NCBI GenBank assembly: GCA_004558525.1
Contig: SFCQ01000005.1
Span: 1-64,000 of the forward strand
Direction: 5' to 3'
Length of the DNA: 64,000 bases
From: Clostridiales bacterium
GTDB taxonomy: Bacteria; Bacillota; Clostridia; Christensenellales; CAG-138
The notes beneath the pieces are model-generated. The model was not told the origin of the DNA, searched no databases, and saw only the letters and a list, made by a program, of their open reading frames with translations. Within the stretch, counting starts at the first letter, position 1. Every line of letters starts with the position of its first letter. Of this stretch, positions 1 through 8,277 are shown piece by piece. The translations under genes were made by a program, and so were the position numbers.

Positions 1-114
1 AGGACGGTACAGAACGCCAAGCGCAACATGGGCGGCATTTTAGGCGCAAGGCGTGTCGGCGGTCAATGGTACAACTTCATCAAGAAGAAGCAGCCACCCG
101 AACCCGCAAGCTGA
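1..114 (+). pseudogene. C-terminal fragment of an unidentified protein, cut by the window edge
   Basis: The frame is open from base 1 and stops with TGA at 112-114, giving a basic 37-residue tail (GGQWYNFIKKKQPPEPAS at the end). I do not recognise the family. It lies just before remnants of a conjugative element and shares their codon style (ATC, CTG), so it is probably part of that element. Because only the last residues are present, it may be the end of an intact gene that starts outside the window. Confidence 0.4.
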
Positions 115-196
115 AAGTGCAAAACGCAGACCCTTTGCACTTTGCACTTTCGCACTTTCACGATAATTTGCGTCAATAACTTAAAAAAGCACTTGA

Positions 197-445
197 CAAA
201 ACGCTTCATGGGGCAAGCCCGAGGATATCGCCCCTTACGTCGATCCGAAGTTTGAGAACAACGTCATTCTCACCCAGACTGAGCGGCTCATGATGTCCAA
301 CCGTCCCAAAGACCCCAAGACGGCGCGGAACAAAAACGTGCTGGTGGTGGGCGGCTCCGGCAGCGGCAAGACGCGGTTTTTCATTAAGCCAAATCTCATG
401 CAATTACACAGCTCATACGTTGTCACCGATCCGAACGGTTACACT
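197..445 (+). pseudogene. VirD4/TraG-type coupling protein fragment (internal piece)
   Basis: The frame reads WGKPEDIAPYVDPKFENN, then a Walker A motif GGSGSGKT, then FFIKPNLMQLHSSYVVTDP. This is the N-terminal part of the VirD4-like type IV coupling ATPases of Clostridia conjugative elements. Those proteins are normally about 600 residues; only about 80 are left. The reading frame has no start (TGA at 194-196), and after DPNG near 440 it runs into unrelated sequence belonging to the next small gene. The seen facts are a missing N-terminal membrane region and a missing body. I infer an internal deletion that fused the fragment to the following gene. It cannot work as a coupling protein. Confidence 0.8.
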
Positions 446-466
446 AGGACAGGACGGTGGCACAGG

Positions 467-745
467 ATGAGAAAAGCAAGCGCCCCCCGTAAGCTCTCGC
501 CGGATGTGTCACGCAGGCTGTCCGATTCCCGCAGGCAATCCGCCGCGCTGACCCTACGGGAGATCCACTGCCCCTTTTGCAGCTTTCTGGTGGAGAAGGT
601 GTTCTCCGACGCAGCGGGACACAAAATGGTCTACTGCCGAAAATGCAAGTCGGAGTATCCCATCAATCTGGGCTGCTTCCGCAGGATGAAGGCGAAACAG
701 GCCGTCTGCCGCCTGCCTTCAGGAAAACCGAGGCAGAAAAGATAA
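467..745 (+). CDS. Small cysteine-rich zinc-ribbon protein of a mobile element
   Basis: The product is 92 aa and basic. Two CxxC pairs (CPFC and CRKC, residues about 34-60) should form a zinc ribbon. The centre, HKMVYCRKCKSEYPINLG, resembles small cysteine-rich proteins commonly carried near transfer genes of Clostridia conjugative elements; that likeness is from memory, not a search. The ATG at 467 is chosen because the open frame upstream belongs to the VirD4 fragment. The ribosome binding site is weak, so expression is uncertain. Function unknown. Confidence 0.55.
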   Translation: MRKASAPRKLSPDVSRRLSDSRRQSAALTLREIHCPFCSFLVEKVFSDAAGHKMVYCRKCKSEYPINLGCFRRMKAKQAVCRLPSGKPRQKR

Positions 746-816
746 ACTGAATACAAAAACCGACTTTTAATCGAGCAAGCGGAGAGAATCAGATTCGTTC
801 TGAGGAGACTGCCAAG

Positions 817-901
817 CGCCGTACAAAGTCAGACTGAACCGGTAAATGGGTTCGGTCTGCTTTGACGGCGCTTTTTTGCTGCCCGATTTCTTTGTACGGC
901 G
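817..901. terminator. Large nested hairpin, terminator-like
   Basis: Outer arms CGCCGTACAAAG (817-828) and CTTTGTACGGCG (890-901) are perfect complements. Inside them a second stem pairs TCAGAC-GAACC with GGTTC-GTCTG, and a T-run follows GACGGCGC. It lies downstream of the zinc-ribbon gene and just before a second hairpin, so it probably ends transcription leaving that gene. Confidence 0.6.
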
Positions 902-904
902 TTG

Positions 905-942
905 AAAGTCCTTTCCCGGCTTGGCTCGGGAAAGGACTTTTT
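905..942 (+). terminator. Rho-independent terminator
   Basis: A 14-bp perfect stem AAAGTCCTTTCCCG / CGGGAAAGGACTTT encloses an 8-nt loop and runs into TTTT. It is also T-rich on the other strand, so it could work both ways. It separates the relics at the left edge from the sigma-like gene. Confidence 0.8.
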
Positions 943-1052
943 CCATGAAACGCCGCTTTGAACAATACATCTGCCGCTACCCGTGAGCTCCGAATTTTTG
1001 ATTTCACCCAAATTCAAAGGCCACCGGAGAGGAAACGGAGGTCAGCCTTGAG

Positions 1053-1400
1053 GTGATGCGGCTGCTGCTCCGTCAGGAAAAGCAGATGCGCCGGGAGTAC
1101 GCAAAACAGCAGACCATCGGGCCGGTTCTGAGCCTTGACGCCATCCGCGACGGCGGAAGCATGGATGAGGCCGCATGGCTGTTGGATACGCGGCAGCGCA
1201 TCGACTCCGAGGTGCTCACGGCAGAACTCACAGACGCATTCTGCAAAACGCTGACGGACAGCCAGCGTTCGATCTTTCGGGAATGCCTCATCGAGGGGAA
1301 AAGCCAGTCCGCATATGCTGCGGAGCACGGCATGACCAGGCAAAGCGTGCATGACGCAATCGCACTGATCCGCAAAAAAGCAAAAATATATTTTGCGTGA
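1053..1400 (+). CDS. Sigma-70 region 4-like helix-turn-helix protein, probably 5'-truncated
   Basis: The product is about 115 aa. The C-terminal half (TLTDSQRSIFRECLIEGKSQSAYAAEHGMTRQSVHDAI in pieces) is a sigma region 4/HTH fold: a helix, a turn, then a recognition helix rich in S, R and H. Such sigma-like ORFs are common in Clostridia integrative and mobilizable elements, where they regulate transfer or excision genes. In-frame sequence before the GTG (FHPNSKATGEETEVSLEV) looks like more of the same protein but meets TGA at 999, so the natural N-terminus seems lost. GTG at 1053 or ATG at 1056 are the usable starts. Whether the shortened protein functions is unknown. Confidence 0.55.
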   Translation: MMRLLLRQEKQMRREYAKQQTIGPVLSLDAIRDGGSMDEAAWLLDTRQRIDSEVLTAELTDAFCKTLTDSQRSIFRECLIEGKSQSAYAAEHGMTRQSVHDAIALIRKKAKIYFA

Positions 1401-1845
1401 TACCTGACAAAGGGCAAAAAAATGTCCATTGAAAGGTGAGGGGACAAATCTCACCGCAAGGGATACGGAGATTCAGTTTTCTCAGAGCCTTACGGCTCAG
1501 CGAACCTTGAAAACTGAATATCCAGGCATCAGGCACTTTCCCAACGCTATGGGCTAAAACCCCTGAGCCGCTTTCGTGAGTGCGCCACGACCTCAGAAAT
1601 GAGCGAGCGATACAACTTACACGATAAAAGCCGGGCTGCTCCCGGTGGAGGCGACGACAGGTGTTGGGGACAATGATACTTCCGTAATTCGCGGCCCGGC
1701 CACAATGAAGGCGGGGAGGTTCGATTCCTATGGAGCGGTGCAGCACACCGCCGTCTGATGCTCTCCCTGCTCTCGGGGCGTCGAGGACAAATAGAGAGCA
1801 TACATACCCGAAAAACCAAAATGACAAAAGACAAGGAGACGCAAT
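1401..1845 (+). other. Non-coding stretch of the mobile-element remnant
   Basis: I find no convincing gene here. The sequence GAGGTTCGATTCCTATGGAGC (20 of its bases at 1716-1735) imitates a tRNA T-arm and acceptor edge, but no D-arm or anticodon stem can be drawn upstream. The stretch probably belongs to a conserved non-coding part of the element, ahead of the small gene at 1846. Confidence 0.4.
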
Positions 1846-1989
1846 ATGAACGCACAGGACAGATACAACAGCGAGAGATATCCGGACATGACCTGCTTTC
1901 TCGCTTTGAGGAATATCGAAAGAAACGAAAGAAAGGAACGGAGAAACCGCATGAAGGAAAACTGGATTTACCGCAGGGGCGACGTGTAA
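1846..1989 (+). CDS. Small mobile-element protein, 47 aa
   Basis: The ATG at 1846 has a strong Shine-Dalgarno AAGGAG at 1833-1838. The product is highly charged: MNAQDRYNSERYPDMTCFLAL, an arginine/glutamate-rich helix, then MKENWIYRRGDV at the end. The first part resembles small proteins of conjugative elements. The last residues resemble the N-terminus of a MazF/PemK-like or related protein (WIYRRGDVY) that has been cut off. I infer a fusion or truncation at about 1990, where the island changes to the DUF4358-MBOAT block. Function unknown. Confidence 0.45.
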   Translation: MNAQDRYNSERYPDMTCFLALRNIERNERKERRNRMKENWIYRRGDV

Positions 1990-2087
1990 CTACTGCCCCA
2001 CGCTGTACGTCACGCATGGAAAGCCTCCTTGCACTTTGATGCACCCATCATACCCGGGCAGCGGCCGCGTGTCAAGAAAAAGAGCGC

Positions 2088-2116
2088 TTGCCAAACGGGG
2101 AAAACTGTGCTATGCT
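2088..2116 (+). promoter_or_regulatory. Sigma-A-type promoter for the lipoprotein-MBOAT-DHHW operon
   Basis: TTGCCA at 2088-2093 and TATGCT at 2111-2116 are separated by exactly 17 bp. The transcript would have a leader of about 120 nt before the lipoprotein ATG at 2244. Confidence 0.55.
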
Positions 2117-2243
2117 GTCACAACGCGTGTGCGCCGCTCGTTTACAGACTGTTTACAAATCGGCTGCAACCGCCGCGGCGGCGCTGCGTCTGTAAAGACA
2201 GCGCGGATGACCGCGCAGAACATTTTCCAGGAGGATCTTGCAT

Positions 2244-2813
2244 ATGAAAAAATGGATCGCAATGCTGCTTGCCGTGCTGACGGCAGTTTCTCTGACGGCC
2301 TGCGCCGCGAAAAACGGCGGACAGGAGACGGCGTCCGATATCCCGGACGCGCTGACGATTCTGGATACTGTCTGGGCAAGCTATTCCGAAGACGAAAAAT
2401 TCCCGGCTGCGGGCGGCGATTATTCCGAAGAAAACATGACTGACGGCAAGCCCGGCAAGGTCTCACTCGAGAAGCCGTCGGAGATCGAATATCTGCTGAC
2501 GCTCCCGGCCTCCGTGATTGAGGAAGCGGATGACGCAGCCTCGCTGTTCCACATGATGAACGGCAACACGTTCACCTGCGGCGTTCTGCATCTGAAGGAT
2601 GCCGGCCAGCTGGACACGGCAGCCGGAGAGGTCAAGACCTATGTGATGAACACGCAATGGATGTGCGGCTTCCCGGACAAGCTGGTCGTCGCCAGCCTGG
2701 ACGGCTATCTGATCTCCGTCTTCGGCGCAGAGGATCTGGTCGATACCTTCCGCGACAAGCTGCAGACTGCCTATCCCGGCACGCAGATCGTCTCTGACGA
2801 CCCGATCGCATAA
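2244..2813 (+). CDS. DUF4358-type lipoprotein
   Basis: The product is 189 aa. A signal peptide MKKWIAMLLAVLTAVSLTAC ends in a lipobox (LTAC), so the mature protein should be anchored on the outer face of the membrane by Cys20. The rest is a small alpha/beta domain like DUF4358 proteins of Oscillospiraceae and Lachnospiraceae. GGAGG at 2230-2234 sets the ATG at 2244. It leads an operon with the MBOAT acyltransferase and DHHW protein; this trio recurs in gut Clostridia. That points to a role at the cell surface in polysaccharide modification, but its biochemical activity is not known. Codon use (ATC, CTG) differs from the host region to the right. Confidence 0.75.
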   Translation: MKKWIAMLLAVLTAVSLTACAAKNGGQETASDIPDALTILDTVWASYSEDEKFPAAGGDYSEENMTDGKPGKVSLEKPSEIEYLLTLPASVIEEADDAASLFHMMNGNTFTCGVLHLKDAGQLDTAAGEVKTYVMNTQWMCGFPDKLVVASLDGYLISVFGAEDLVDTFRDKLQTAYPGTQIVSDDPIA

Positions 2814-2836
2814 CAACTTTGAAGTAAGGGGCTGCC

Positions 2837-4237
2837 ATGCTGTTTTCAAGCGTTCCGTTTCTGTTTTATTTTCTGCCGTGCGTTCTGCTCGTCTATTTTC
2901 TGGTGCCGGGAACGCTGAAAAACGGTGTGCTGCTGCTCGCCAGCCTGTTGTTTTACGGCTGGGGCGAGCCGCGGTATCTGCTCGTGATGCTGGCGGCGAT
3001 CGCGCAGGGCTATGTCTTCGGCCTGCTGATCGAAAAAAGCCGCGGAAAGCGGCGGGCCGGGCTTTATCTGGCGCTGTCGGTGCTGCTGAGTCTGGGGACG
3101 CTGGTGTATTTCAAGTACGCCGATTTTATGATCCGGAATCTCAACGCGCTGACGGGCCTGTCTGTCCCGCTGCTTTCGCTCGCGCTGCCGGTCGGCATCA
3201 GCTTCTATACCTTCCAGATCCTGAGCTATACCGTCGACGTGTACCGCGGGACGGTCCCGGCACAGCGGAACCTGATCGATTTGGCAGCGTATATCGCCAT
3301 GTTCCCGCAGCTCATCGCCGGACCGATCGTCCGCTATTCCGATATCGCGCCGGAGCTGCGCAGCCGTACCCACATGCTTTCGGACGCGGCGGCCGGGACG
3401 CGGCGCTTCGTGCTGGGGCTGGCAAAGAAGATCTTGTTTGCCAATCTGCTTGGCGAGCTGGTGTCCGGCTTCCGCGCCTCGCAGGAGCAGACGGTGCTGT
3501 ATGCCTGGCTGGGCGCGGCCGCGTTCACGCTGCAGATCTATTACGATTTTTCCGGCTACAGCGATATGGCAATCGGTCTCGGCCTCATCCTCGGCTTTCA
3601 CTTTCCGGAAAACTTCCGCTATCCCTACTGCGCCGGCAGCATCACGGAATTCTGGCGGCGATGGCATATTTCCCTTGGCAGCTGGTTCCGGGATTATCTC
3701 TATATCCCGCTGGGCGGCAACCGGAAGGGGAAAGGACGGCAGCTGCTGAACATTCTTCTCGTCTGGCTGGCGACAGGCCTGTGGCACGGGGCGGACTGGA
3801 CATTCGTTCTGTGGGGACTTCTGTATGCGGCGCTGCTGACGGTAGAAAAGCTGTTTTTGCTGCGCGGGCTGAAAAAGCTCCGCGTGCTCAACCATATCTA
3901 TGTGCTGCTGTTCGTCACGCTCGGCTTCGTGCTCTTTGATGCGGACAGCATCCGCGATGCGGCCACGTCTGTCTGCGCGATGTTCGGCGGCGGAGGATTG
4001 CCGCTCGTCGGGCAGGAGAGCCTGTACGCGCTCAGAAGCGGTGCGGTGCTGCTCCTGAGCGCCGCGGTCGGCGCGACGCCGCTGCTGCGGCGGCTGATCA
4101 CGGCCGCGCAGCAGAAAACGGCCGGACGGGCAGTGCTCGCCGTGCTGGAGCCGGTGGGTCTCTGCCTGCTGCTGGCCGTGTGTACGGCGTTTCTGGTCGA
4201 CGGCTCGTTCAATCCGTTCCTGTATTTCCGGTTTTAG
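2837..4237 (+). CDS. MBOAT family membrane O-acyltransferase (AlgI/DltB-like)
   Basis: The product is 466 aa, the usual length for AlgI-type MBOAT proteins, with about ten hydrophobic segments. The hallmark GLWHGADWTFVLWG carries the conserved MBOAT histidine (near residue 318), and upstream FWRRWHISLGSWFRDYLYIP is the classic AlgI signature. These enzymes move acetyl groups across the membrane onto extracytoplasmic glycans, handing them to a periplasmic or surface partner. Here the partner is presumably the DHHW protein encoded 11 bp downstream. The acceptor polymer cannot be read from the sequence. GC content and codons match the island, not the host block. Confidence 0.9.
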   Translation: MLFSSVPFLFYFLPCVLLVYFLVPGTLKNGVLLLASLLFYGWGEPRYLLVMLAAIAQGYVFGLLIEKSRGKRRAGLYLALSVLLSLGTLVYFKYADFMIRNLNALTGLSVPLLSLALPVGISFYTFQILSYTVDVYRGTVPAQRNLIDLAAYIAMFPQLIAGPIVRYSDIAPELRSRTHMLSDAAAGTRRFVLGLAKKILFANLLGELVSGFRASQEQTVLYAWLGAAAFTLQIYYDFSGYSDMAIGLGLILGFHFPENFRYPYCAGSITEFWRRWHISLGSWFRDYLYIPLGGNRKGKGRQLLNILLVWLATGLWHGADWTFVLWGLLYAALLTVEKLFLLRGLKKLRVLNHIYVLLFVTLGFVLFDADSIRDAATSVCAMFGGGGLPLVGQESLYALRSGAVLLLSAAVGATPLLRRLITAAQQKTAGRAVLAVLEPVGLCLLLAVCTAFLVDGSFNPFLYFRF

Positions 4238-4248
4238 GAGGGCCCGCA

Positions 4249-5346
4249 ATGGAAAAACGAAAAAACCTCGCCGTCGTCTGCCTGACGGCGGCCTTCCTGC
4301 TCGGCTTTCTGCTCTGGGGGCTTTGCAAGCCGGATGACACCGTCTCCGTCAGCGAACGGCGGAAGCTCGCGCAGAAGCCGGAGCTGACGCTCTCGTCGGT
4401 CCTGCGCGGAGAGTTCATGACAAAATTTGAGACCTACACGCTCGACCAGTTCCCGCTGCGGGACAGCTTCCGGCGGCTCAAAGCCGTGACGCTCCTGGAC
4501 GTGCTGCAGGAAAAGGACAATAACGGCATCTACCTGGCCGACGGTTATGCGGCGAAGCTCGATCCGTCCATCGACGAAGCCTCCGTGCAGCACGCGGCGG
4601 ACCGGTTCCAGCTCGTTTATGACCGCTATCTGGCCGGGACCGATGCGAAGGCCTTTGCGGCCGTCATCCCGGATAAAAACGCCTTCCTGGCCCGGCAGAA
4701 CGGCTATCCGGCCTATGATCCGGCAGACCTATCCGCGCTGCTGGCACAGAGCATGCCGTATGCGTCCATGATCGACCTGACGCCCGCGCTGTCGCAGGAC
4801 AGCTATTACCATACCGACCTGCACTGGCGGCAGGAGGCGCTGCTGCCGGTCGCCCGGACGCTGGCCGAGGCCCTCGGCGTGACGCTGACGGAGGACTATG
4901 AGACCATAACGGCCGATCAGCCCTTCTACGGCGTCTACTGCGGCCAGTCGGCGCTGCCGCTGAAGCCGGAGCCGCTGCGGTATCTGACGAACGACACGCT
5001 GCGCGGCTGCACGGTCTATGACTATGAGACCGGCAGCGAGCTGCCCGTCTACGATCTGCAGCAGCTGGCAGGGGAGGACGCGTACGCGGTCTTCCTTTCC
5101 GGCTCCAAAGCGCTTCTGACCATCACGAACCCGGCAGCAAAGACGGACCGGGAACTCGTCGTCTTCCGCGACTCGTTTGCCAGCAGCCTCACACCCCTGC
5201 TCGCCGGGGCCTATGCGAAGATCACGCTCGTGGATATCCGATACCTCCAGCCCGAGCGCCTCGGCACCTGGCTGACCTTCGATACCCAGGACGTCCTCTT
5301 CCTCTACAGCGCCCCCGTCCTCAACAGCAGCGAGACCATCCGCTAA
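4249..5346 (+). CDS. DHHW family protein (AlgX/AlgJ-like partner of MBOAT)
   Basis: The product is 365 aa. An N-terminal membrane anchor (residues about 5-25) is followed by an extracytoplasmic SGNH-like domain. YHTDLHW is the motif that gives DHHW proteins their name, and FRDSFASSL later in the chain looks like the Ser-bearing block. In alginate and cellulose acetylation, AlgJ/AlgX-type proteins take acetyl groups from the MBOAT partner and pass them to the polymer; the same job is inferred here. GGAGG just before the ATG at 4249, within 12 bp of the MBOAT stop, shows tight operon coupling. Confidence 0.85.
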   Translation: MEKRKNLAVVCLTAAFLLGFLLWGLCKPDDTVSVSERRKLAQKPELTLSSVLRGEFMTKFETYTLDQFPLRDSFRRLKAVTLLDVLQEKDNNGIYLADGYAAKLDPSIDEASVQHAADRFQLVYDRYLAGTDAKAFAAVIPDKNAFLARQNGYPAYDPADLSALLAQSMPYASMIDLTPALSQDSYYHTDLHWRQEALLPVARTLAEALGVTLTEDYETITADQPFYGVYCGQSALPLKPEPLRYLTNDTLRGCTVYDYETGSELPVYDLQQLAGEDAYAVFLSGSKALLTITNPAAKTDRELVVFRDSFASSLTPLLAGAYAKITLVDIRYLQPERLGTWLTFDTQDVLFLYSAPVLNSSETIR

Positions 5347-5356
5347 AACAAAACAA

Positions 5357-5379
5357 GAGCCGCCCATCATGGGCGGCTC
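5357..5379 (-). terminator. Terminator at the end of the minus-strand amidohydrolase remnant
   Basis: GAGCCGCCCAT/ATGGGCGGCTC is a perfect 23-nt palindrome. Read on the minus strand it is followed by TTGTTTTGTTTT, so it acts mainly for leftward transcription. It also lies right after the DHHW stop. Confidence 0.7.
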
Positions 5380-5432
5380 CTGCTGTATATGGAAAAGATC
5401 TGCTCTCAAGCGAACAATTGAGGATCGTCAAG

Positions 5433-6054
5433 TCAGATGCCGAGGAGGCGTTTGGCGTTGCCGCCGAGGATGGCGGCTTTTTCTTCGCCGGAGAGGGGCA
5501 GACGGCGGATGTGCTGCAGATCGTTCTGCGGGCTTCCCCAGTGGCAGTCGCTGCCGAACAGGATCCGCTCCGCGCCGAAGGCCCGGACAAGGGAAACAAA
5601 GGTCTCGTCGGAAAGCATCTGCCGGTCCAGCGGCAGCGCTTCGTCCCGCGGGGTGAGCGAGCCGAGGGAGAAGGACGTATCGAGCAGGGCAGACGTATCT
5701 GCCAGCAGTTCCTGCACCTGCTCCCAGCAGCGCCAGCACGAGCTTCACCGGACCGACCTGCCGCAGCGCACTGCGCGCCTTTTCCGGCGTGCAGCAGGCA
5801 TAGCCGGGGAAGCCGATGTCATAGCCCGCGTGCATGACCACGATGAGACCGAGCGCACCGGCGCGCTCGAGAATGCGCAGGTATTTGGGGTCGTCCAAAT
5901 CGATCTTCTGATAGGCCGGGTGGATCTTGACGCCGCGCATGTTGGCCGCGGCGAGGCGGTCGAGCTCCTGCTTCCAGTCTTCGTAATCCGGGTGGATGCA
6001 GCCGAAGGAGAACATATTTGTGACGAACGCGTGTTCGTTGTGCGCGGCGGGCAA
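5433..6054 (-). pseudogene. Amidohydrolase-2 (TIM-barrel) gene, truncated and frameshifted
   Basis: Read leftward, the first part encodes FGCIHPDYEDWKQELDRL, MRGVKIHPAYQKIDLDDP and GLIVVMHAGYDIGFPG. The last part, in another frame, encodes FGAERILFGSDCHWGSPQ, LSGEEKAAILGGNAKRLLG. Together these are the middle and end of an amidohydrolase-2 (ACMSD-like) metal hydrolase: the K-x-HP and HAG elements and the catalytic GSD near the end are present. A frameshift near 5720 separates the two halves. The N-terminal metal-binding HxH region is missing beyond 6054, where unrelated plus-strand sequence begins. It is very unlikely to be active. Confidence 0.75.
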
Positions 6055-6154
6055 GGCGGAAAAGGAGCTGCGGGGCGTAAAGCGCTACGTCAACATCTTC
6101 TACCGCATCTACAACGGCAGGCGCAAGCACGATATTCTTCCCATGAAGTTCTGA
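6050..6154 (+). pseudogene. C-terminal fragment of a mobile-element protein
   Basis: The frame reads KAEKELRGVKRYVNIFYR then IYNGRRKHDILPMKF and stops at 6152-6154. No start is available. The sequence abuts the broken amidohydrolase, so the junction near 6050 is a recombination scar. The style and the TnpW-like gene following it after 40 bp suggest a piece of the same transposon or conjugative element. Family not recognised. Confidence 0.4.
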
Positions 6155-6194
6155 CCGCCTGCACAGCTTCAATTCAACCATAAGGAGGTAATCC

Positions 6195-6371
6195 ATGCAG
6201 GAAAAGCGGACAAAACCCGGCGAAAAAGCAAAACATGATCTGAATGAGAAAACGACCTATCGCTTCGGCAACAGGTCGTTTATTGTTGAACCGGTATTCA
6301 AGGAGGAGCCACAGAACACATTGGGCTGCGTTCTTCTGCGCCTGATGAAATCGGAATCTGCGGGGGCGTAG
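6195..6371 (+). CDS. TnpW-like transposon protein
   Basis: The product is 58 aa: MQEKRTKPGEKAKHDLNEKT, then YRFGNRSFIVEPVFKEEPQN and a short tail. This layout (YRFG, then FIVEPVF) resembles the small TnpW-type proteins that sit next to large serine recombinases in Tn4451-like elements of Clostridia. A strong Shine-Dalgarno AAGGAGGT at 6183-6190 fixes the start at 6195. It lies 112 bp upstream of the recombinase, as expected. Its function is not established. Confidence 0.6.
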   Translation: MQEKRTKPGEKAKHDLNEKTTYRFGNRSFIVEPVFKEEPQNTLGCVLLRLMKSESAGA

Positions 6372-6430
6372 TCCCAGGCGGCGGGGCATATCTCCGCCGC
6401 ATACATGACAACAGGGCGAGACAGTGATAT

Positions 6431-6450
6431 ACTTGTTGTGGAATACAAGT
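6431..6450 (+). promoter_or_regulatory. Inverted repeat in front of the recombinase gene
   Basis: ACTTGT and ACAAGT flank 8 bp (TGTGGAAT), about 35 bp upstream of the recombinase start codon. The position suits an operator, or a recognition half-site for the recombinase near the element's end. No experiment supports either reading. Confidence 0.35.
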
Positions 6451-6483
6451 GTTGCTGTTCGGCTGCCCGGAAAGGAGGACTGC

Positions 6484-8199
6484 ATGAAACAGTCGAATAA
6501 CAACAAAAAATCCCGTGACGTGACCGCCTTTCTGTATGAGAGGCTTTCCCGTGACGATAACATGGACGGCGAGAGCTACAGCATAGGGAATCAGAAAAAA
6601 CTGCTCACCAAGGTAGCAAAGGAAAAAGGCTACACAAACCTGGTTCATTTTTTTGACGACGGCATCTCCGGCGTTACGATGGATCGTCCCGGCTTTGCCG
6701 ATATGATTCAGCAGCTGGAGCAGGGAAAAGCAGCGGCGGTGTTTGTAAAAGATCTCAGCCGCCTGGGTCGTAATTACATCGAGGTCGGCAGACTGACCGA
6801 GGAGTTCTTCCCCAATCACGACATTCGGCTGGTCGCTGTTTCGGACAACATCGACACCGACGAAGGTGAGAACGAGCTGGCTCCCATCCGCAATCTTTTC
6901 AACGAATGGTATGCGCGCGACATCAGCAAGAAGCGGCGCATCAGCAACAAGATCAAGGGCAATGCCGGAGAACCCATGGGGCAGCCTCCTTACGGGTACA
7001 TCAAAGACCCTGAGAACCCCAAACGCTGGATCGTGGACGAGGAAGCGGCGCAGGTCGTGCGGCGGATTTACCGCATGACGCTGGAAGGGGTCGGAACGGA
7101 GCAGATTGCCGCGAAGCTTGAAGAGGACGGTATCCTGACCCCGCGCGCCTACTGGCACTCCAAGGGAATCAATCGCCCCGGCAAAGTCAAGGATCTGCCG
7201 CCCACCCATTGGAACAGCTCCAGCGTCATAAAGATGCTTTCCGTGCAGGAGTATTGCGGGGACATTCTCAACTTCAAGACCTATTCCAAGTCATACAAGA
7301 ACAAGAAACGACTGGAGAATGACCGTGAGAACTGGGCGATTTTCAAGGATGTGCATGAGCCGATCATTGAGCGTGCCGTCTTTGAACAGGTGCAGCAAAA
7401 GCGTGGCAAGATGAGAAAGCGTCAAGCGAAGGACGGCGAAAGGAGCATGTTTTCCGGGCTTCTGGTCTGCGCCGACTGCGGGAGCAACCTTCATTTTCAT
7501 TTCAATCAGGGAAACCCGGAGATCAAGTATTTCAACTGCTCCAACTACAAGGGCAATCGCGGCACCTGCGGCTCCACGCACTATGTCCGAGTGGACTTTC
7601 TGGAGCAGGTCGTTCTCGGCGAAATCCGTCGTCTGACGAAGTATGCCGGCCTTTACGAGGACGATTTTCTCAAAGAAGTGATCGGTCACTCCCGGCAGGC
7701 GGAGGAAACGGAGCGCAGACTGAAGGAGAAGGAACTGAAATCACTCCTTACCCGCGACGATGAACTGGACGGCCTGTTCGAGCGCATCTATGAGGACAAT
7801 GTTTCCGGCAAGCTCAGCGACGACCGCTTTGCGAAGATGTCCCGCCGCTATGAGGAGGAACAGAAGGAGCTTTCGGAGAAAATAAAAAAGCTCCGTTCCG
7901 AGATAGAGAAGCAGAGCAGCCGCGCAACCTCAACGGATATGTTCGTGTCCATCGTCCGCAAATACACCCGCGCCAGAAAGCTCACGCCGCGGATGCTCAA
8001 CGAACTGGTGGAGAAAATCGAGGTCTACAATGCCGAGAAGATCGACGGCGAATGGGTACAGCGGCTTCGCATTCACTACAACTGCGTGGGGGAAATGAAC
8101 ATTCCCAACGAACCGGCACTGCCCATCCCGGCCGTCACCGTCAACACCAGAAAAGGTGTGTTCGTGAGCTACACGACCGACGACAGACCCGCTGTTTGA
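6484..8199 (+). CDS. Large serine recombinase (TnpX-like)
   Basis: The product is 571 aa and full length. An N-terminal resolvase domain (1-150) holds the nucleophile in YERLSRDD (Ser22) and the KDLSRLGRNY arginine block. A recombinase domain follows (about 180-290: GQPPYGYIKD, WIVDEEAAQVVRRIY). A zinc ribbon comes next (CADCGSNLHF, then CSNYKGNRGTCG) and a coiled coil (about 400-480). Proteins like this excise and insert mobilizable transposons at short sites. AAGGAGG at 6473-6479 fixes the ATG at 6484. It is the last gene of the island, which ends about 75 bp later; recombinases often lie at an element's edge. It looks active even though the transfer genes are gone. Confidence 0.93.
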   Translation: MKQSNNNKKSRDVTAFLYERLSRDDNMDGESYSIGNQKKLLTKVAKEKGYTNLVHFFDDGISGVTMDRPGFADMIQQLEQGKAAAVFVKDLSRLGRNYIEVGRLTEEFFPNHDIRLVAVSDNIDTDEGENELAPIRNLFNEWYARDISKKRRISNKIKGNAGEPMGQPPYGYIKDPENPKRWIVDEEAAQVVRRIYRMTLEGVGTEQIAAKLEEDGILTPRAYWHSKGINRPGKVKDLPPTHWNSSSVIKMLSVQEYCGDILNFKTYSKSYKNKKRLENDRENWAIFKDVHEPIIERAVFEQVQQKRGKMRKRQAKDGERSMFSGLLVCADCGSNLHFHFNQGNPEIKYFNCSNYKGNRGTCGSTHYVRVDFLEQVVLGEIRRLTKYAGLYEDDFLKEVIGHSRQAEETERRLKEKELKSLLTRDDELDGLFERIYEDNVSGKLSDDRFAKMSRRYEEEQKELSEKIKKLRSEIEKQSSRATSTDMFVSIVRKYTRARKLTPRMLNELVEKIEVYNAEKIDGEWVQRLRIHYNCVGEMNIPNEPALPIPAVTVNTRKGVFVSYTTDDRPAV

Positions 8200-8210
8200 G
8201 CAGAAAAAAA

Positions 8211-8253
8211 GCGAGTGTTCTCACAGCTTTTCAAATGCTGTAAGAACACTCGC
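8211..8253. terminator. Hairpin at the right edge of the island
   Basis: GCGAGTGTTC pairs with GAACACTCGC, extended by CACAGC/GCTGT. A run of seven A precedes it, so it terminates on the minus strand. Host-style sequence starts within 25 bp, making this the approximate island/host junction. Confidence 0.6.
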
Positions 8254-8277
8254 CATGAGGAAAGGAATAGGATTGAA

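Noticed and set aside
1690..1740. tRNA-like end with GGTTCGATTCC
   Set aside because: Only a T-arm imitation exists; no D-arm or anticodon arm can be drawn, and such sequence is common in conjugative element flanks.
2846..4249. Long minus-strand open frame opposite the MBOAT gene
   Set aside because: It is a GC-driven shadow: composition is rich in Arg, Gln and His, it has no Shine-Dalgarno, and the plus frame has clear MBOAT motifs.
5369..6183. Plus-strand frames opposite the amidohydrolase remnant
   Set aside because: They are antisense to recognisable amidohydrolase segments and lack start signals.
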